A stretch of DNA of 64,000 bases, taken from Calothrix sp. CSU_2_0. Its GTDB lineage: Bacteria; Cyanobacteriota; Cyanobacteriia; Cyanobacteriales; Nostocaceae. A model generated the notes under the pieces. The model saw nothing but the letters and a program-made list of their open reading frames with translations. It did no database searches and was not told the DNA's origin. The translations under genes and the position numbers were made by a program. Numbering within the stretch: the first letter of the stretch is position 1; every line of letters begins with the position of its first letter. The stretch covers positions 1 through 64,000 of the forward strand of contig JAAUPE010000010.1 in assembly GCA_012034595.1 (NCBI GenBank), written 5' to 3'. Positions 8,604 through 18,334 of this stretch are shown piece after piece.

Positions 8604-10655
8604 TTAACTTTGCGCTTCCTGATAAATAATCTCTTGGAACTGGATCACGTCCTTTTGAGGATCGGAAATGCTAACTTTAATTAGTATTTCGTCACCCAAA
8701 TTCACATCCCGCTTGAAGAACATCGGCAACTGTAAACCCAAATCCTCAATTAATATCAGTGCCAAACCACTATCTTCCCGCAACCACATTAATACTGTTG
8801 CTTCCCATATCTCATCGTTGTTGCGACGCAAATACTCAAGTGCCCAATAACGGTTAGTTTGCCGTTCCACCATCACCACTTCTTGGGTAATACTAGTCAC
8901 AGTCATCATCACTTCTTTGAGTTGTTCTGCGGAAAAAGGTAACACCTCACCGCGCAAATGGGCTTTGATCTGGAAATGTGTCAGCAAATCGCTGTAACGA
9001 CGAATCGGTGATGTTGCTTGGGTATAGGTATCCAAACCCAAACCCGCATGACGAACGGGTGTAATACTCATTTCGCTCTTGGGCATACAGCGACGCATGG
9101 CACAAGCACGGACAAACCCCGCAGGTAACAAAATTAACTCCTCTTCGGGGGGTAATTCGGGCTGCGGTTGTCCGCGAAATGGTAGGGGAATGTTGTTTTC
9201 TTTACCATACCGAGCTGCAACTTCACCCGCAACAATCATCATTTCGGCAACGAGTTGACGCGATCGCGAATCCTGTAATAAGTCAATGCTGATTTCGTCG
9301 CCTTTGACTTTAATCGTGGCTTCGGGCATGTTGATACTAATCGCTCCTTGACTATAACGCCAAGCTTTGCGCTTTTCTGCCCCTAAAGCGATCGCAGCGA
9401 TTTCGGGTTCTGCTTGTACTCCCAATTCCAACATTTCATCCACGTCTTCGTATGTGAGACGGTATGTTGGTTTAATTAAGCTGGCATGAATACTATAATC
9501 TGTAACGCCTCCATTCTGGTCTAGAATAATACTAAAACTCAAGGAATAACAAATTTTCCCCTGTATCAAGCTCATTGGTCCTGTTGCCAGGACTTCGGGG
9601 AACATAGGTATCATCCCCGTCGGTAAATATACCGTACTGCCCCGCTTCCGGGCATCTAAATCTAACTCATCTTCGGGGATTAGCCAGCGCGTTGGATCGG
9701 CAATATGTACCCAAAGGCGATCGCGTCCGTCAGGTAATCGCTCCCAACTCAAACCGTCGTCAATCTCGGTTGTACTCTCATCATCGATTGTGTACACCTT
9801 GAGATGGGTTAAATCGAGACGATTTGTATCTAAATCTGGAGGATTGGACTCCAAACGCTGCTGCGCCACTTCTACCACCTTGCTAGGAAATTGCACTGGA
9901 ATTGAGGAACGACGCAAAAATAGGTTTTCATTGGCACTCCATATTCCCAAGTCTACTAAAAGTTGAAACGCGCCTTGGGGGGTGGCTTGACGTGACAACA
10001 TGTTCATCGTTTCCAGAACTGTCCCAGGGGGAGGATAAGCCCGCGACAGCGAATCATAGGTTACACCTGTTCGCACGGTGTCAGCAATTAAAGCGGCATA
10101 CTTTTCTAAGGCTTCGATGCGGTGGCGATCGTGACGCTGCCACTCGACATTTTCCCCTTTAAGTGCTTGCTCGACTCGTTCTAAAAATTCTTGTTGTCCT
10201 CTGGCTTTGAGGGATTCTACTTCTAATTGGTGCTTGCGTTCTGTCACCTGTGCGGCTGTACGCGGCTCGTAAGCCTCACCTTTCTGCTTGAAGTACATTT
10301 TGTCATCGGACAACAAGCAGTGAGCCGCATAGCACTGGGCTGGTTGGGTTTCCGAAAATAACAAATTCGCCATTTCTTTTGGCGTGATTACTTCCCCATC
10401 CTCAACTAACAATTCCCAAGCCACCTCTAGACTCGAAGGGTCTAAGTAGGTTTCGACTTCTTTTAAAAAAACTGGTATTTGCGACGGTTGGTAGGTTTCT
10501 GTGCTAACTGTATAGGTGATTTGTCGAGGTGCAAGACTGTGGGATTGCCCTCGTTCATCTATGACAAATGTACGAGTCTTTCCATCTGGACGGTCTACTG
10601 TTCCCAGACGGCGATCGCTTCCAACCCGAAATTCAACTAGCGTCCCCTTCTCCAC
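8604..10655 (-). CDS. RNase II/R family 3'-5' exoribonuclease
   Basis: A processive hydrolytic 3'-5' exoribonuclease for mRNA turnover and RNA maturation. It is 683 aa with a GTG start. An N-terminal beta-barrel-like segment (VEFRVGSDRRLGTVDRP) is followed by the RNB catalytic domain (about 265-600). The metal site reads TIDDESTTEIDDGL, equivalent to the D...DxDD cluster of RNase II, with Glu for one Asp. Conserved CMPKSEMS and ATSPIRRYSDLLTHFQ motifs are present. The C-terminal end is a short S1-like barrel. It lies downstream of rpmG-rpsR on the same strand, separated by a repeat array; this rpmG-rpsR-rnb order is common in cyanobacteria. Confidence 0.93.
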   Translation of the reverse strand: MEKGTLVEFRVGSDRRLGTVDRPDGKTRTFVIDERGQSHSLAPRQITYTVSTETYQPSQIPVFLKEVETYLDPSSLEVAWELLVEDGEVITPKEMANLLFSETQPAQCYAAHCLLSDDKMYFKQKGEAYEPRTAAQVTERKHQLEVESLKARGQQEFLERVEQALKGENVEWQRHDRHRIEALEKYAALIADTVRTGVTYDSLSRAYPPPGTVLETMNMLSRQATPQGAFQLLVDLGIWSANENLFLRRSSIPVQFPSKVVEVAQQRLESNPPDLDTNRLDLTHLKVYTIDDESTTEIDDGLSWERLPDGRDRLWVHIADPTRWLIPEDELDLDARKRGSTVYLPTGMIPMFPEVLATGPMSLIQGKICYSLSFSIILDQNGGVTDYSIHASLIKPTYRLTYEDVDEMLELGVQAEPEIAAIALGAEKRKAWRYSQGAISINMPEATIKVKGDEISIDLLQDSRSRQLVAEMMIVAGEVAARYGKENNIPLPFRGQPQPELPPEEELILLPAGFVRACAMRRCMPKSEMSITPVRHAGLGLDTYTQATSPIRRYSDLLTHFQIKAHLRGEVLPFSAEQLKEVMMTVTSITQEVVMVERQTNRYWALEYLRRNNDEIWEATVLMWLREDSGLALILIEDLGLQLPMFFKRDVNLGDEILIKVSISDPQKDVIQFQEIIYQEAQS

Positions 10656-10727
10656 AAGCCTCGCACTTTAATTATTTAAATAGTTTTCGCTCGAAATCTT
10701 AGAAATTACTTTAGTTTAGAAGTCTTA

Positions 10728-10845
10728 GTTGGAAGTTAAGAGTTAAGAGTTAGGAATTTAAATATAGGGGTTAGGAGTTAGTAATTGTTACTAATAACTC
10801 ACCACCCATCATTCATCACTCATAACTCACCACTCATAACTACTT
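10728..10845. repeat. heptamer repeats and a related tandem repeat
   Basis: Degenerate heptamers (AGTTAAG/AGTTAGG) run from about 10728 to 10782. A second array built on CTCACCACTCATAA follows to about 10841. It lies between rpsR and the RNase gene, so it would sit inside a shared transcript. Confidence 0.7.
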
Positions 10846-10846
10846 T

Positions 10847-11062
10847 TTAGCCTTCCGCATTAATAAACGGTAACAAAGCCAGAATCCGAGCGCGTTTGAT
10901 TGATAAAGTCAAGTCACGCTGTTGTTGACATGTCAAGCCTGTAATTCGACGCGGTAAAATTTTACCTCGTTCGGTCACAAACTTACGGAGCAAATCAACA
11001 TCTTTATAATCGATGGGGTCACCTGGCTTAATCGGCGATAGACGACGACGATAATAACTCAT
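10847..11062 (-). CDS. rpsR: 30S ribosomal protein S18
   Basis: A 71-aa primary rRNA-binding protein of the small subunit platform. The family core [20 protein letters not shown] and [22 protein letters not shown] are complete. The ATG at 11062 is two bases after the rpmG stop, so the two are translationally coupled. Confidence 0.97.
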   Translation of the reverse strand: MSYYRRRLSPIKPGDPIDYKDVDLLRKFVTERGKILPRRITGLTCQQQRDLTLSIKRARILALLPFINAEG

Positions 11063-11064
11063 CC

Positions 11065-11259
11065 TTACTTAATTTCCTTGTGAACGGTGTGCTTGTTACA
11101 GTGGGTGCAGAACTTACTCAGTTCTAGACGGTTGGTTGTATTGCGACGATTCTTAGTCGTTGTGTAACGCGATACACCAGGAGAACGTTTGTCGGGATTA
11201 GACCGACATTCTGTACATTCGAGTGTCACTACTATACGGACACCTTTGCTCTTTGCCAT
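11065..11259 (-). CDS. rpmG: 50S ribosomal protein L33
   Basis: A 64-aa large-subunit protein with two Cys pairs (CTEC and CTHC), hence the zinc-binding C+ form. The [16 protein letters not shown] core is typical. It is first in the rpmG-rpsR operon. Confidence 0.97.
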   Translation of the reverse strand: MAKSKGVRIVVTLECTECRSNPDKRSPGVSRYTTTKNRRNTTNRLELSKFCTHCNKHTVHKEIK

Positions 11260-11303
11260 AATCGTATCAACTAGTTCAGTCTGAAGAGAATTAACACAAA
11301 TCC

Positions 11304-11864
11304 CTATCTTCGCACATTTCGCCGCATAGTTTCAACTAATCGCTTCAACTTCAAGTCGAGTGAATATCCTCGACGCGACGAGACTATCATAGTACCAGCA
11401 AAGCGGTCATGCAATGCTTGTCTGTCTTGAGTATCGGAAAAAGCCGAACCGCAGTCTATGACTAGGGGAATTACTAGAAGTATAGCAGTCGGGTTGCGAA
11501 TAATGTTAGCGATCGCGATGGATACGAGTAGGGAGCATAAGCCGATAATGGTTTCGCGTTTTGATAAGGAAACTAAATCGGGAATTCTCCCACGTCCAAA
11601 TTCTAAATCTTTGAAATCCAATACTTTAAGGTCAAAAGCCCAACGTCCTAAACTTTGACCTTTGTTGTTGTAGGGTACGATTACCCGTAAAATTAGCCAG
11701 ACGATGACAAAAACCAGTATTTGGAAAATTTGTACACCATATTCACCACTACCAAACACGGAACTAACCAACCATGTACCAAGAAAATCCACACCCAAAG
11801 CCGCAGCACGTCTGCCTAAATCGGCTTTGGGGAAATGTTTTTCGGGGATTTTTGTCAGAGTCAT
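11304..11864 (-). CDS. RDD family membrane protein
   Basis: A 186-aa protein with about four hydrophobic segments. RDD hallmarks are the [16 protein letters not shown] start (Arg and Asp in the first helix), [17 protein letters not shown], and [15 protein letters not shown]. Some RDD proteins move ions or solutes, but the role of this one is unknown. It lies 45 bp upstream of rpmG on the same strand and may share its transcript. Confidence 0.85.
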   Translation of the reverse strand: MTLTKIPEKHFPKADLGRRAAALGVDFLGTWLVSSVFGSGEYGVQIFQILVFVIVWLILRVIVPYNNKGQSLGRWAFDLKVLDFKDLEFGRGRIPDLVSLSKRETIIGLCSLLVSIAIANIIRNPTAILLVIPLVIDCGSAFSDTQDRQALHDRFAGTMIVSSRRGYSLDLKLKRLVETMRRNVRR

Positions 11865-11967
11865 AGGGATTTGGTAAATAATTAATGGTTTGCATTCCGG
11901 CTAAATACTGGAAGCATATTCAACCTGTCTCCCAACTTTAAAATTAGGGGTAAACCGACTTGAAAAA

Positions 11968-12153
11968 CTAGCCCTTGCAGTCACAATTGGATACTGCTAC
12001 CTCTGTTGTATCGCGAATTTGCGAATCTCCCAAACTTCCTGCTGCTTCTGAGTTTTCGATTAAAACTAACTTGAGTGGGGGTTGCGCGATCGCGAAGTTA
12101 GCATAACCAGGACGACGTTTTGCTGGTTCTGTCTCAAATAACTTGCTGTTGAA
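11968..12153 (-). pseudogene. ArsI/CadI glyoxalase-family fragment
   Basis: On the minus strand the region reads FNSKLFETEPAKRRPGYANF, then AIAQPPLKLVLIENSEAAGSL, then a Cys-containing tail (TTEVAVSNCDCKG) and a stop at 11968-11970. The first part closely matches the N-terminal third of the ArsI/CadI C-As lyase family (FY.KLFG.EP.K..PDYA.F...PPL.L.L). The start codon, the first beta strand and the whole middle are missing, so the tail appears joined after an internal deletion. An in-frame stop (12160-12162) overlaps the end of the aminotransferase. It is a remnant of an arsenic-resistance gene and not expressed as such. Confidence 0.75.
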
Positions 12154-12155
12154 TA

Positions 12156-13334
12156 TTAATTAATTATTTCTTGCAATCCCTTAACTAATCTTTCGATTCC
12201 AGCTTTAGCTGTATCAATAAGCAAAGCACCATAGGCAACTCGTAAATAACATCCGTGCTGCATCCCAAAAGTAGTACCAGGAATAACAGCAACTTGATAC
12301 TCCTTAATTAATCTTTCTACCAGACTAAAAGCATCAATATCTGTATTCACCTTTAAAAAGAAATAAAATGCACCATCCGCAGCAGTTATTTGACAAATTC
12401 CAGTTAAATCTTTGAGCGATCGCATAACTAATTTGCGAACTTGGGATATTTCATCCAGATGATGCTGGATATACTCTGGTTTTGCTTGTAATGCACCTAA
12501 TGCGGCATACTGGGAAATCACTGGAGGACAAATTAAAATTGTATCTTGAATTTTTTTAATTGATACAAATAGCTCTGTGGGAATTACCATATAGCCAATT
12601 CGCCAACTGGCAAAACCGTAAGCTTTGGAAAGGCTATATAGGGAAATAGTGTGTTTGTTATTACTAAATTTATTAGCCAGAAATGAAGCTGGGGAAACAT
12701 GTTTGACACCATCAAAAGTAAAATACTCGTAAGTTTCATCGCTAATATGATAAATACCTCGTTGTTGACAAAGTTGATTCACGGACAGTAATTCAGCTTC
12801 CGAATAGACAACCCCAGTGGGATTATTGGGGGAAATTGTCACAACTGCACGAGTTTTGGGAGTAATTGCAGCTGCGATCGCATTTACTTTTAACTGGTAA
12901 TTTTCGTCGGTTTCGACGACTACGGGATGACAACCTGCAATTGCGATCGCCATTTCATGATTGAAATAGTATGGTGCATTTAAAATAATTTCATCACCTG
13001 CTGATGTAATCGCAAGTACAGCATTCATAAATGCCATGTTACTTCCAGCAGTGACGACAATACGGTTATCATCGTTGATTTCTATAGCATTAAAGCTGTT
13101 TAATTTTTCTTTGATTACTGCTAATAACTGCGGTATTCCCTCAACTGGCTTGTATAAATTATTTGAATTTTCGGCTAAGAACTTAGGTAAAAACTCAATT
13201 GCTTCAGCAGGAGGTGGGTAAGAAACCACACCTTGTCCGAGTGATATGGTTCCAGGATTATTACGAATGAGTTCCCCAACCACGGTGATAATTGGAGATT
13301 GCACCGATTCCATCCGAGAAATTGTGTTTGCCAT
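12156..13334 (-). CDS. class I/II PLP-dependent aminotransferase
   Basis: A 392-aa fold-type I aminotransferase. Visible hallmarks are PNNPTGVVYS, SDETYEYF and the PLP lysine Lys237 in SLYSLSKAYGFASWRIGYM. The C-terminal Arg region (YLRVAYGAL) binds the substrate carboxylate. It resembles aspartate or aromatic/methionine aminotransferases, but the substrate cannot be read from sequence. The P450 gene lies 73 bp upstream on the same strand, so they may be co-transcribed. A part in methionine salvage together with the nearby RuBisCO-like protein is possible but unproven. Confidence 0.9.
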   Translation of the reverse strand: MANTISRMESVQSPIITVVGELIRNNPGTISLGQGVVSYPPPAEAIEFLPKFLAENSNNLYKPVEGIPQLLAVIKEKLNSFNAIEINDDNRIVVTAGSNMAFMNAVLAITSAGDEIILNAPYYFNHEMAIAIAGCHPVVVETDENYQLKVNAIAAAITPKTRAVVTISPNNPTGVVYSEAELLSVNQLCQQRGIYHISDETYEYFTFDGVKHVSPASFLANKFSNNKHTISLYSLSKAYGFASWRIGYMVIPTELFVSIKKIQDTILICPPVISQYAALGALQAKPEYIQHHLDEISQVRKLVMRSLKDLTGICQITAADGAFYFFLKVNTDIDAFSLVERLIKEYQVAVIPGTTFGMQHGCYLRVAYGALLIDTAKAGIERLVKGLQEIIN

Positions 13335-13407
13335 TTAGGAATGTGGGTAAAATAAAGTGCAAATTACAAATTATTTACTTATGCGTGCTTTGTGGAATTG
13401 GTCTAAC

Positions 13408-14775
13408 TTATCGTATTGCTGTCATTACCATTTTTACACCTTTTCCTGGTGCAAGAGTAACACCACGACGACGGGGAATTTCGGGTTGAGAATCGACTAG
13501 TGCTAGCTGATAATTTGCAAAAATTGTTCCCAACACTAATTTCATTTCAAACATTGCTAAAGCTTCACCAATACAGCGACGCACACCTCCCCCAAATGGC
13601 ATAAATTCGTAGGGAGAAAATTGACGTTCTAAAAAACGTTCGGGTTTAAATTGTCTGGGTTGGGGATATAAATCTTCCCGTTGATGAAGGAGATATATAC
13701 AAGCAAATACTACTGTATCCGGTGGAATTTCATACCCTAAAAGTTCGACTTTTTCTTGAGTCAGCCGAGGGAAAGTCACCATTGCCACGGGATTTATTCG
13801 CAAAATCTCATTACAAAATGCTGTTAAATAGGGCAATTTAAATATGTTCATGACATCAAAAGAATTATCCAAAGAATCCATCTCTTGCTGTAATTTTTTA
13901 CCTGTTTCTGGTAAGTAATGACTCCAATATAAACCCCACGTCATTGCGGTTGCAGTGGTTTCATATCCCGCAAGTAATAATGCCATTAATTCGTCGCGTA
14001 ATTCTTCATCGCTTAATGCTTTTCCATCTTCGTCTCTAGCTGACATTAGTAATGAGAGAATATCAATTCTGTCGGGATTAGAATTTTGACGACGTTCTGA
14101 TATTTCTGCATAGATTAACTTGTCTATTTGTTCGCGATCGCGTAAAAATTTTCCCCAAGGACTCCATTTTCCTAAGTCTTTTTGCAAAAAAGGAAAAAAC
14201 AGAAAGCTGGAAGTAAGAGGAGAGCGAAAAACATCTAACAGTTTCCTCATTAAGTATTTTAGTTGTTGGCAGCGTTCTCCTTCATATAAACCAAAAACCG
14301 TTTGGAGAATCACTTGCGTGGAGATTTCTTGCATTGCCGATCGCGCTAAAAAAGGTTGATTTATGGGCAATTCATCCATGACTTGTTTTGTGAGCTTGAC
14401 AATTAACTCACCATATGATTTCATCCGATCGCCATGAAATGATGGCATCACTAATTGTCTGCGTTTGCGATGACTTTCACCATCAAGACTGAACACCGAA
14501 TAATTACCAGTAATCACACGCAGTATATTATTATCACCAGGAGCGGTGTATTTCTTGCGATTGTTCGTTAAAATCTCTTGAATTGCTTGGGGTTGATTTA
14601 CAAAAACTATTTCTTTCCCTGCAAGAATTTTACTGCTGAAGATATCAGGATAATCTTGCACAGCATTTTCCATATATCCTACAGGATTCACAACCCATTG
14701 TAGTCGTTGTAAGAAAGCTGGAGTTGCGACACTCCCTGGGGAATTCAAGCTTGCGATCGCATTTGGTAACTGCAT
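13408..14775 (-). CDS. cytochrome P450, CYP110-like
   Basis: A 455-aa soluble haem monooxygenase. It shows the I-helix oxygen-activation motif LLAGYETTATAMTW, the K-helix ExxR (EILR), and the haem-binding loop FMPFGGGVRRCIG with axial Cys401. Overall it resembles the CYP110 family, which is widespread in filamentous cyanobacteria and acts on fatty acids and terpenes. The product here is unknown. No ferredoxin or reductase gene adjoins it. Confidence 0.92.
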   Translation of the reverse strand: MQLPNAIASLNSPGSVATPAFLQRLQWVVNPVGYMENAVQDYPDIFSSKILAGKEIVFVNQPQAIQEILTNNRKKYTAPGDNNILRVITGNYSVFSLDGESHRKRRQLVMPSFHGDRMKSYGELIVKLTKQVMDELPINQPFLARSAMQEISTQVILQTVFGLYEGERCQQLKYLMRKLLDVFRSPLTSSFLFFPFLQKDLGKWSPWGKFLRDREQIDKLIYAEISERRQNSNPDRIDILSLLMSARDEDGKALSDEELRDELMALLLAGYETTATAMTWGLYWSHYLPETGKKLQQEMDSLDNSFDVMNIFKLPYLTAFCNEILRINPVAMVTFPRLTQEKVELLGYEIPPDTVVFACIYLLHQREDLYPQPRQFKPERFLERQFSPYEFMPFGGGVRRCIGEALAMFEMKLVLGTIFANYQLALVDSQPEIPRRRGVTLAPGKGVKMVMTAIR

Positions 14776-14940
14776 GGGATTATGTACCTCTAGTAATTTT
14801 AGATTTTAGATTTTAAATGAATACAGAGAGACGTGACATGTCTAGTCTCTATATAAGTTCATCTTTTCGGTTTAATACTAATATCAATCCTATCTGAAAA
14901 TACACATTATTTGACCCCCAAAACCTTCCAATAACTCAAA

Positions 14941-14963
14941 ACCTCCCCTTAACAAGGGGAGGT
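14941..14963 (-). terminator. rho-independent terminator of the exonuclease gene
   Basis: A perfect 10-bp stem (ACCTCCCCTT / AAGGGGAGGT) has a 3-nt loop and is followed by TTTT on the minus strand, 64 bp past the stop of the exonuclease gene. It is GC-rich in an AT-rich setting. Confidence 0.8.
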
Positions 14964-15026
14964 ATCACAAGCGGTGGGTTTATATTATATTGGTATAAAT
15001 AATGGTATATCCTAACCAATTACCTA

Positions 15027-15592
15027 TTAACCTTTAGCAACAGTTTTCATATAGCGAAAAATCTTGGCAATATTACGAGCATCATCAATTCCCCGGTGAT
15101 GGGTTCCTATTAATTCAAATCCCAATTTTTCTAAAGCACCTGCCATTGCAAAAACCTTAGATACACCAAGATAATCGGAGAATTGCTTTTTAATATTGAT
15201 ATGTTCAGGTGTAAAGGATAGGGAATTTGATGAAATTTACAATCTTGATTAAATTGTCTTTTATCATAATCTCCCCAAGAACAAAAGGTGTAATTAGGAA
15301 ATTTTGACATCCAGTCTTTAAAGCTAATCATTACTTCTGGAAATGTCGCAGCATTTTCAACATCGCTTTGCTTAATCGTGGTTAACTGCGTACAGAAATC
15401 AGTCAAAATTGGATGACGAACAGGTTTAATAAATTGTTGATATTCCGATTCCACTTCCCAAGTACTGCGATTCAGTATTACCGCACCAATTTCAATTATT
15501 TCTGTCTCCTGACGGGGAATACTTTTATCATCCGAGCAAGTTGCTTCCAAATCAATAACTAAAAAATAAAACTTTCTATTATCTTTATTCAT
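15027..15592 (-). CDS. DEDDh 3'-5' exonuclease, KapD/ERI-1-like (single-base frameshift)
   Basis: An exonuclease of the DnaQ/ERI-1 class. The first acidic motif is DLEATCSD near the N-terminus, and the second region contains FCSWGDYDKRQF. In the undisturbed frame the protein stops at 15131 with an unrelated tail. Adding one base at the A run 15213-15215 restores ALEKLGFELIGTHHRGIDDA with the catalytic His and Asp, ending at 15027 (about 188 aa). Without this repair the enzyme would lack its active-site His. It lies 17 bp after the CPXCG gene and is probably in one operon with it. Substrate (RNA or DNA) is unknown. Confidence 0.85.
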
Positions 15593-15609
15593 CGTGTATT
15601 CTTACCTTT

Positions 15610-15801
15610 TTATCCTTCTTCGTATTCCGTATCAATCTCAATCTCTAAGCTATCTTCGTCAATTCGTACATATAAAATATTCGGACGACAGCAAACCTGG
15701 CAATCTTCAATATATTTTTGCTGACTTCCCTGACTAACATCAATAAAAGTAGTATTTTCTTCACCACAAAATGCACAATAATATTCGGCTGTTGTTTGCA
15801 T
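15610..15801 (-). CDS. CPXCG-motif cysteine-rich zinc-ribbon protein
   Basis: A 63-aa protein with two Cys pairs (CAFCGEEN and CQVCCRPN), followed by an acidic tail (IDEDSLEIEIDTEYEEG). This is the small Cys-rich CPXCG family. The frame opens further upstream (15876), but ATG 15801 matches the family start. A zinc-binding role is likely; the function is unknown. Confidence 0.85.
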   Translation of the reverse strand: MQTTAEYYCAFCGEENTTFIDVSQGSQQKYIEDCQVCCRPNILYVRIDEDSLEIEIDTEYEEG

Positions 15802-15931
15802 TAGTCCTGATTTGTAAGTAAGGAATCGGAAATTATAAGTTAGGATTTTTAGTAGATTATTTACCCTGCTTGACATTCAAGAATATTGTAGGGGAACCCA
15901 CGGTTGTTTGCTCTAATTTGTATTTTATAAA

Positions 15932-17103
15932 TTAAAAATTATAAACTCCCCATTTTTGAATAGCACTACGAAGTGCCCCTAACGGTAAACTTTCCAAACT
16001 AAAAGATTCACCATTTTCCACATATTTCCAAGCTTCAAAAAATGCTTTTACCCCAGAGGAAGCACCATCAGGGTGATCCATAATCCCAGTACCCGCATTC
16101 AAAATCACATCTTCACCATAATCAGCGATCGCTTTTGGCACAACACCAGGATGAATACCAGCAGAAGGAACTGGCATCACATCCCGAATTCTCAAGCGAT
16201 CGCGAATTTTTGCTTCATCTTCAGCCGTAATGGTAAATTACCATAGTGGGCAGGATACAAAACGGCATCTGCACCAGCATAAGCCATCAAAGTACCCAGG
16301 GTAATCGAGTAATCGATACCGTAATCGGGAGCAGCAGAAATTGCCCCTACACCAGCAGGATGGGTAAATATGGGTACACTTATTTCTGGATCGGTAGCAA
16401 GAGCTTCGAGTACAGAAAAGCCGTAGGAGAAGACATTTAATAATAAGGCATTTGCACCATTACGCACTAACTCACGGGCATTTTGAATTAATTTTGTGGC
16501 ATTTCCCGTAACATTAACAGCATAAAGTATGGTGCGTCCTGTCTCTTGTTTGACCCGATCGATAATTACACGACAAGCTTTGAGACGTTCTAAAGTAGGA
16601 GCAGAATCGAGATTCCCTAAAATTTCATCGTCTTTGATAATATCTAATCCAGCTTCCGCAACTTGTCGAAAAATATCAGCATGATCTGTTGCCGAAAGTC
16701 CCAAAGCTGGCTTAAAAATTGCCATAATTAGTGGACGGTTAAATACATCAAGTAGTTTGCGGATACCAGCAATGCCAAATTTGGGACGCAAACCGTAATT
16801 TTCTGGTAATTGTAAATCTACTACTTTTGCTGCACCAGCCATCGAATACTTACCGAATATCATTGTTAGCAAACTAGGGATATCATTTTCCACATTGGTT
16901 TCGGGAAAGTGAATTGTTGCAGTGCTATGTCCTTGAGGTTCGGTAATTACTGATATAACTTCACCTAGATGTGCTTGTAAACTTGCTTGACGATGGGCAA
17001 ATCTAGCATCCCAAGTACCAACAGTTTGCCCAATTGCGATAATTTTAGCTTGTTTTTCGGCATCAACACCAGATGGGAAACGATAATTAACTGCGATCGC
17101 CAT
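15932..17103 (-). CDS. RuBisCO-like protein (form IV), MtnW-type enolase candidate (single-base frameshift)
   Basis: About 390 aa after repair. It keeps Lys131 (IFKPALGLS) and the metal site Lys157-Asp-Asp159-Glu160 (IIKDDE) of the RuBisCO superfamily. Where RuBisCO has loop-6 Lys it reads ADAVLYPAHYGNLPL, as in the 2,3-diketo-5-methylthiopentyl-1-phosphate enolase of methionine salvage, so it should not fix CO2. The frame breaks at 16227-16228; one extra T on the plus strand restores LTAEDEAKIRDRLRIRDVM. Start is ATG 17103. No other methionine-salvage gene is certain nearby; the aminotransferase at 12.2 kb is a possible last-step enzyme. Function is inferred from residues only. Confidence 0.88.
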
Positions 17104-17422
17104 TTTTTCTAACTGTATTATTTAATATGTTGCTTCAGGAAAATAATTGTCGAAGTGATTCTAAGGTATCATCATTGACGCGATTTTTCACAGATAACGT
17201 GCAATCATAATCAGTGGCTAAAGCAAAATATTACATACAGCAGAAGTCAGAGTTTTATGAGTACAGCAGTCAGAAGTAAAACAGCTTTATATATGGCTTT
17301 TGGATTGTTTGACTGTACCTCCTATAATTGCAACCTACTGTAAGTTAATTACCTAAGTTAATTATGGTAAAAATTTATGCTGGCTGAGCCGAATTTTTAA
17401 TCCTCTTTTTCCATCTTTACCA
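17104..17422. other. divergent promoter region
   Basis: About 320 bp separates the leftward RuBisCO-like gene from the rightward RNase D-like gene. It must hold both promoters. An AGGAGG near 17318-17323 on the minus strand is not followed by a start codon. I see no gene here. Confidence 0.5.
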
Positions 17423-18334
17423 ATGCCATATTTATCTTCTGCAAGCGAAATTAATCACTTTATTAGCGAATGTACTCAAGCTAATATTCTCTGGCTAGAT
17501 ACAGAAGTTGCTGATTTTAGAACTAAAAAACCAAGATTATCACTAATTCAAGTACTAGATGATGCCCATGATGTGAGTGGTGTAAAAAGTTTTATTTTAG
17601 ATGTGCTGGAACAGCCCGATATAGTAGCTAATTTTATTAATAAAATTATGATTAATCCAGCTATTGAAAAGGTTTTTCATAATGCTAATTATGACTTAAA
17701 ATTTTTAGGGGCAAAAAAAACAAAAAATGTTACTTGCACTTTAGAGATGGCAAGAAAAATACCATATTATCTGTTACCTTTGCCAAACTTGAAATTGCAA
17801 ACTTTAGCTACCGGAATTTGTAATTTTCAAAACATTAATAAACAGGAACAAACCAGTGATTGGGGGCAACGTCCTTTAACATCAGAACAAATTGGGTATG
17901 CATATTTAGATTGTATATATCTCGCTCAAGTACATCAAAAGTTAGTAAAATTGAGCCAGCAAGTAAGCCCAGAACCAAGTCATGAAGATATTATAGTACT
18001 GTCAACAAGGTATCAAGAAATTGAACAAAAATATAAACTTTTAAATTCAGAAATTGAACATTTGCAAGAACGTCTTAAAAAAGCGATGCTAGCTCAAAAT
18101 ATTTTAGAAACAGCAGATTTTAAATTGACACCCTACGAACGTAGTACGGTTAAAGTTGCTTTTTTAGAGTTAGCAGAGTTAGTTAGCAATCAAAAACTTA
18201 ATTTAGATTTTCCAGTAACTTTAACTAAAAACTTACAAAAAGATTTAGCCGAACATCTGGAAAAATTACATCTTAATGAAGAAAAAATAACTTCTTTCCG
18301 GTTAAACTCTCGTAACCAAGAAGATGATAACTAG
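17423..18334 (+). CDS. RNase D-like 3'-5' exonuclease with coiled-coil tail
   Basis: 303 aa. The N-terminal two-thirds form a DnaQ-like exonuclease of the RNase D type: ILWLDTEV (Asp, Glu), FHNANYDLKFL (Asp) and IGYAYLDCIYLAQVHQKL (Tyr and Asp). The usual C-terminal HRDC domain is absent. Instead, about residues 195-235 form a heptad-rich coiled coil (RYQEIEQKYKLLNSEIEHLQ), followed by a short helical tail. It probably trims structured RNA 3' ends; the coiled coil suggests oligomerisation. No operon partner. Confidence 0.85.
   Translation: MPYLSSASEINHFISECTQANILWLDTEVADFRTKKPRLSLIQVLDDAHDVSGVKSFILDVLEQPDIVANFINKIMINPAIEKVFHNANYDLKFLGAKKTKNVTCTLEMARKIPYYLLPLPNLKLQTLATGICNFQNINKQEQTSDWGQRPLTSEQIGYAYLDCIYLAQVHQKLVKLSQQVSPEPSHEDIIVLSTRYQEIEQKYKLLNSEIEHLQERLKKAMLAQNILETADFKLTPYERSTVKVAFLELAELVSNQKLNLDFPVTLTKNLQKDLAEHLEKLHLNEEKITSFRLNSRNQEDDN

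Noticed and set aside
17318-17323. AGGAGG on the minus strand as a ribosome site
   Set aside because: No start codon at a suitable distance and no frame behind it.
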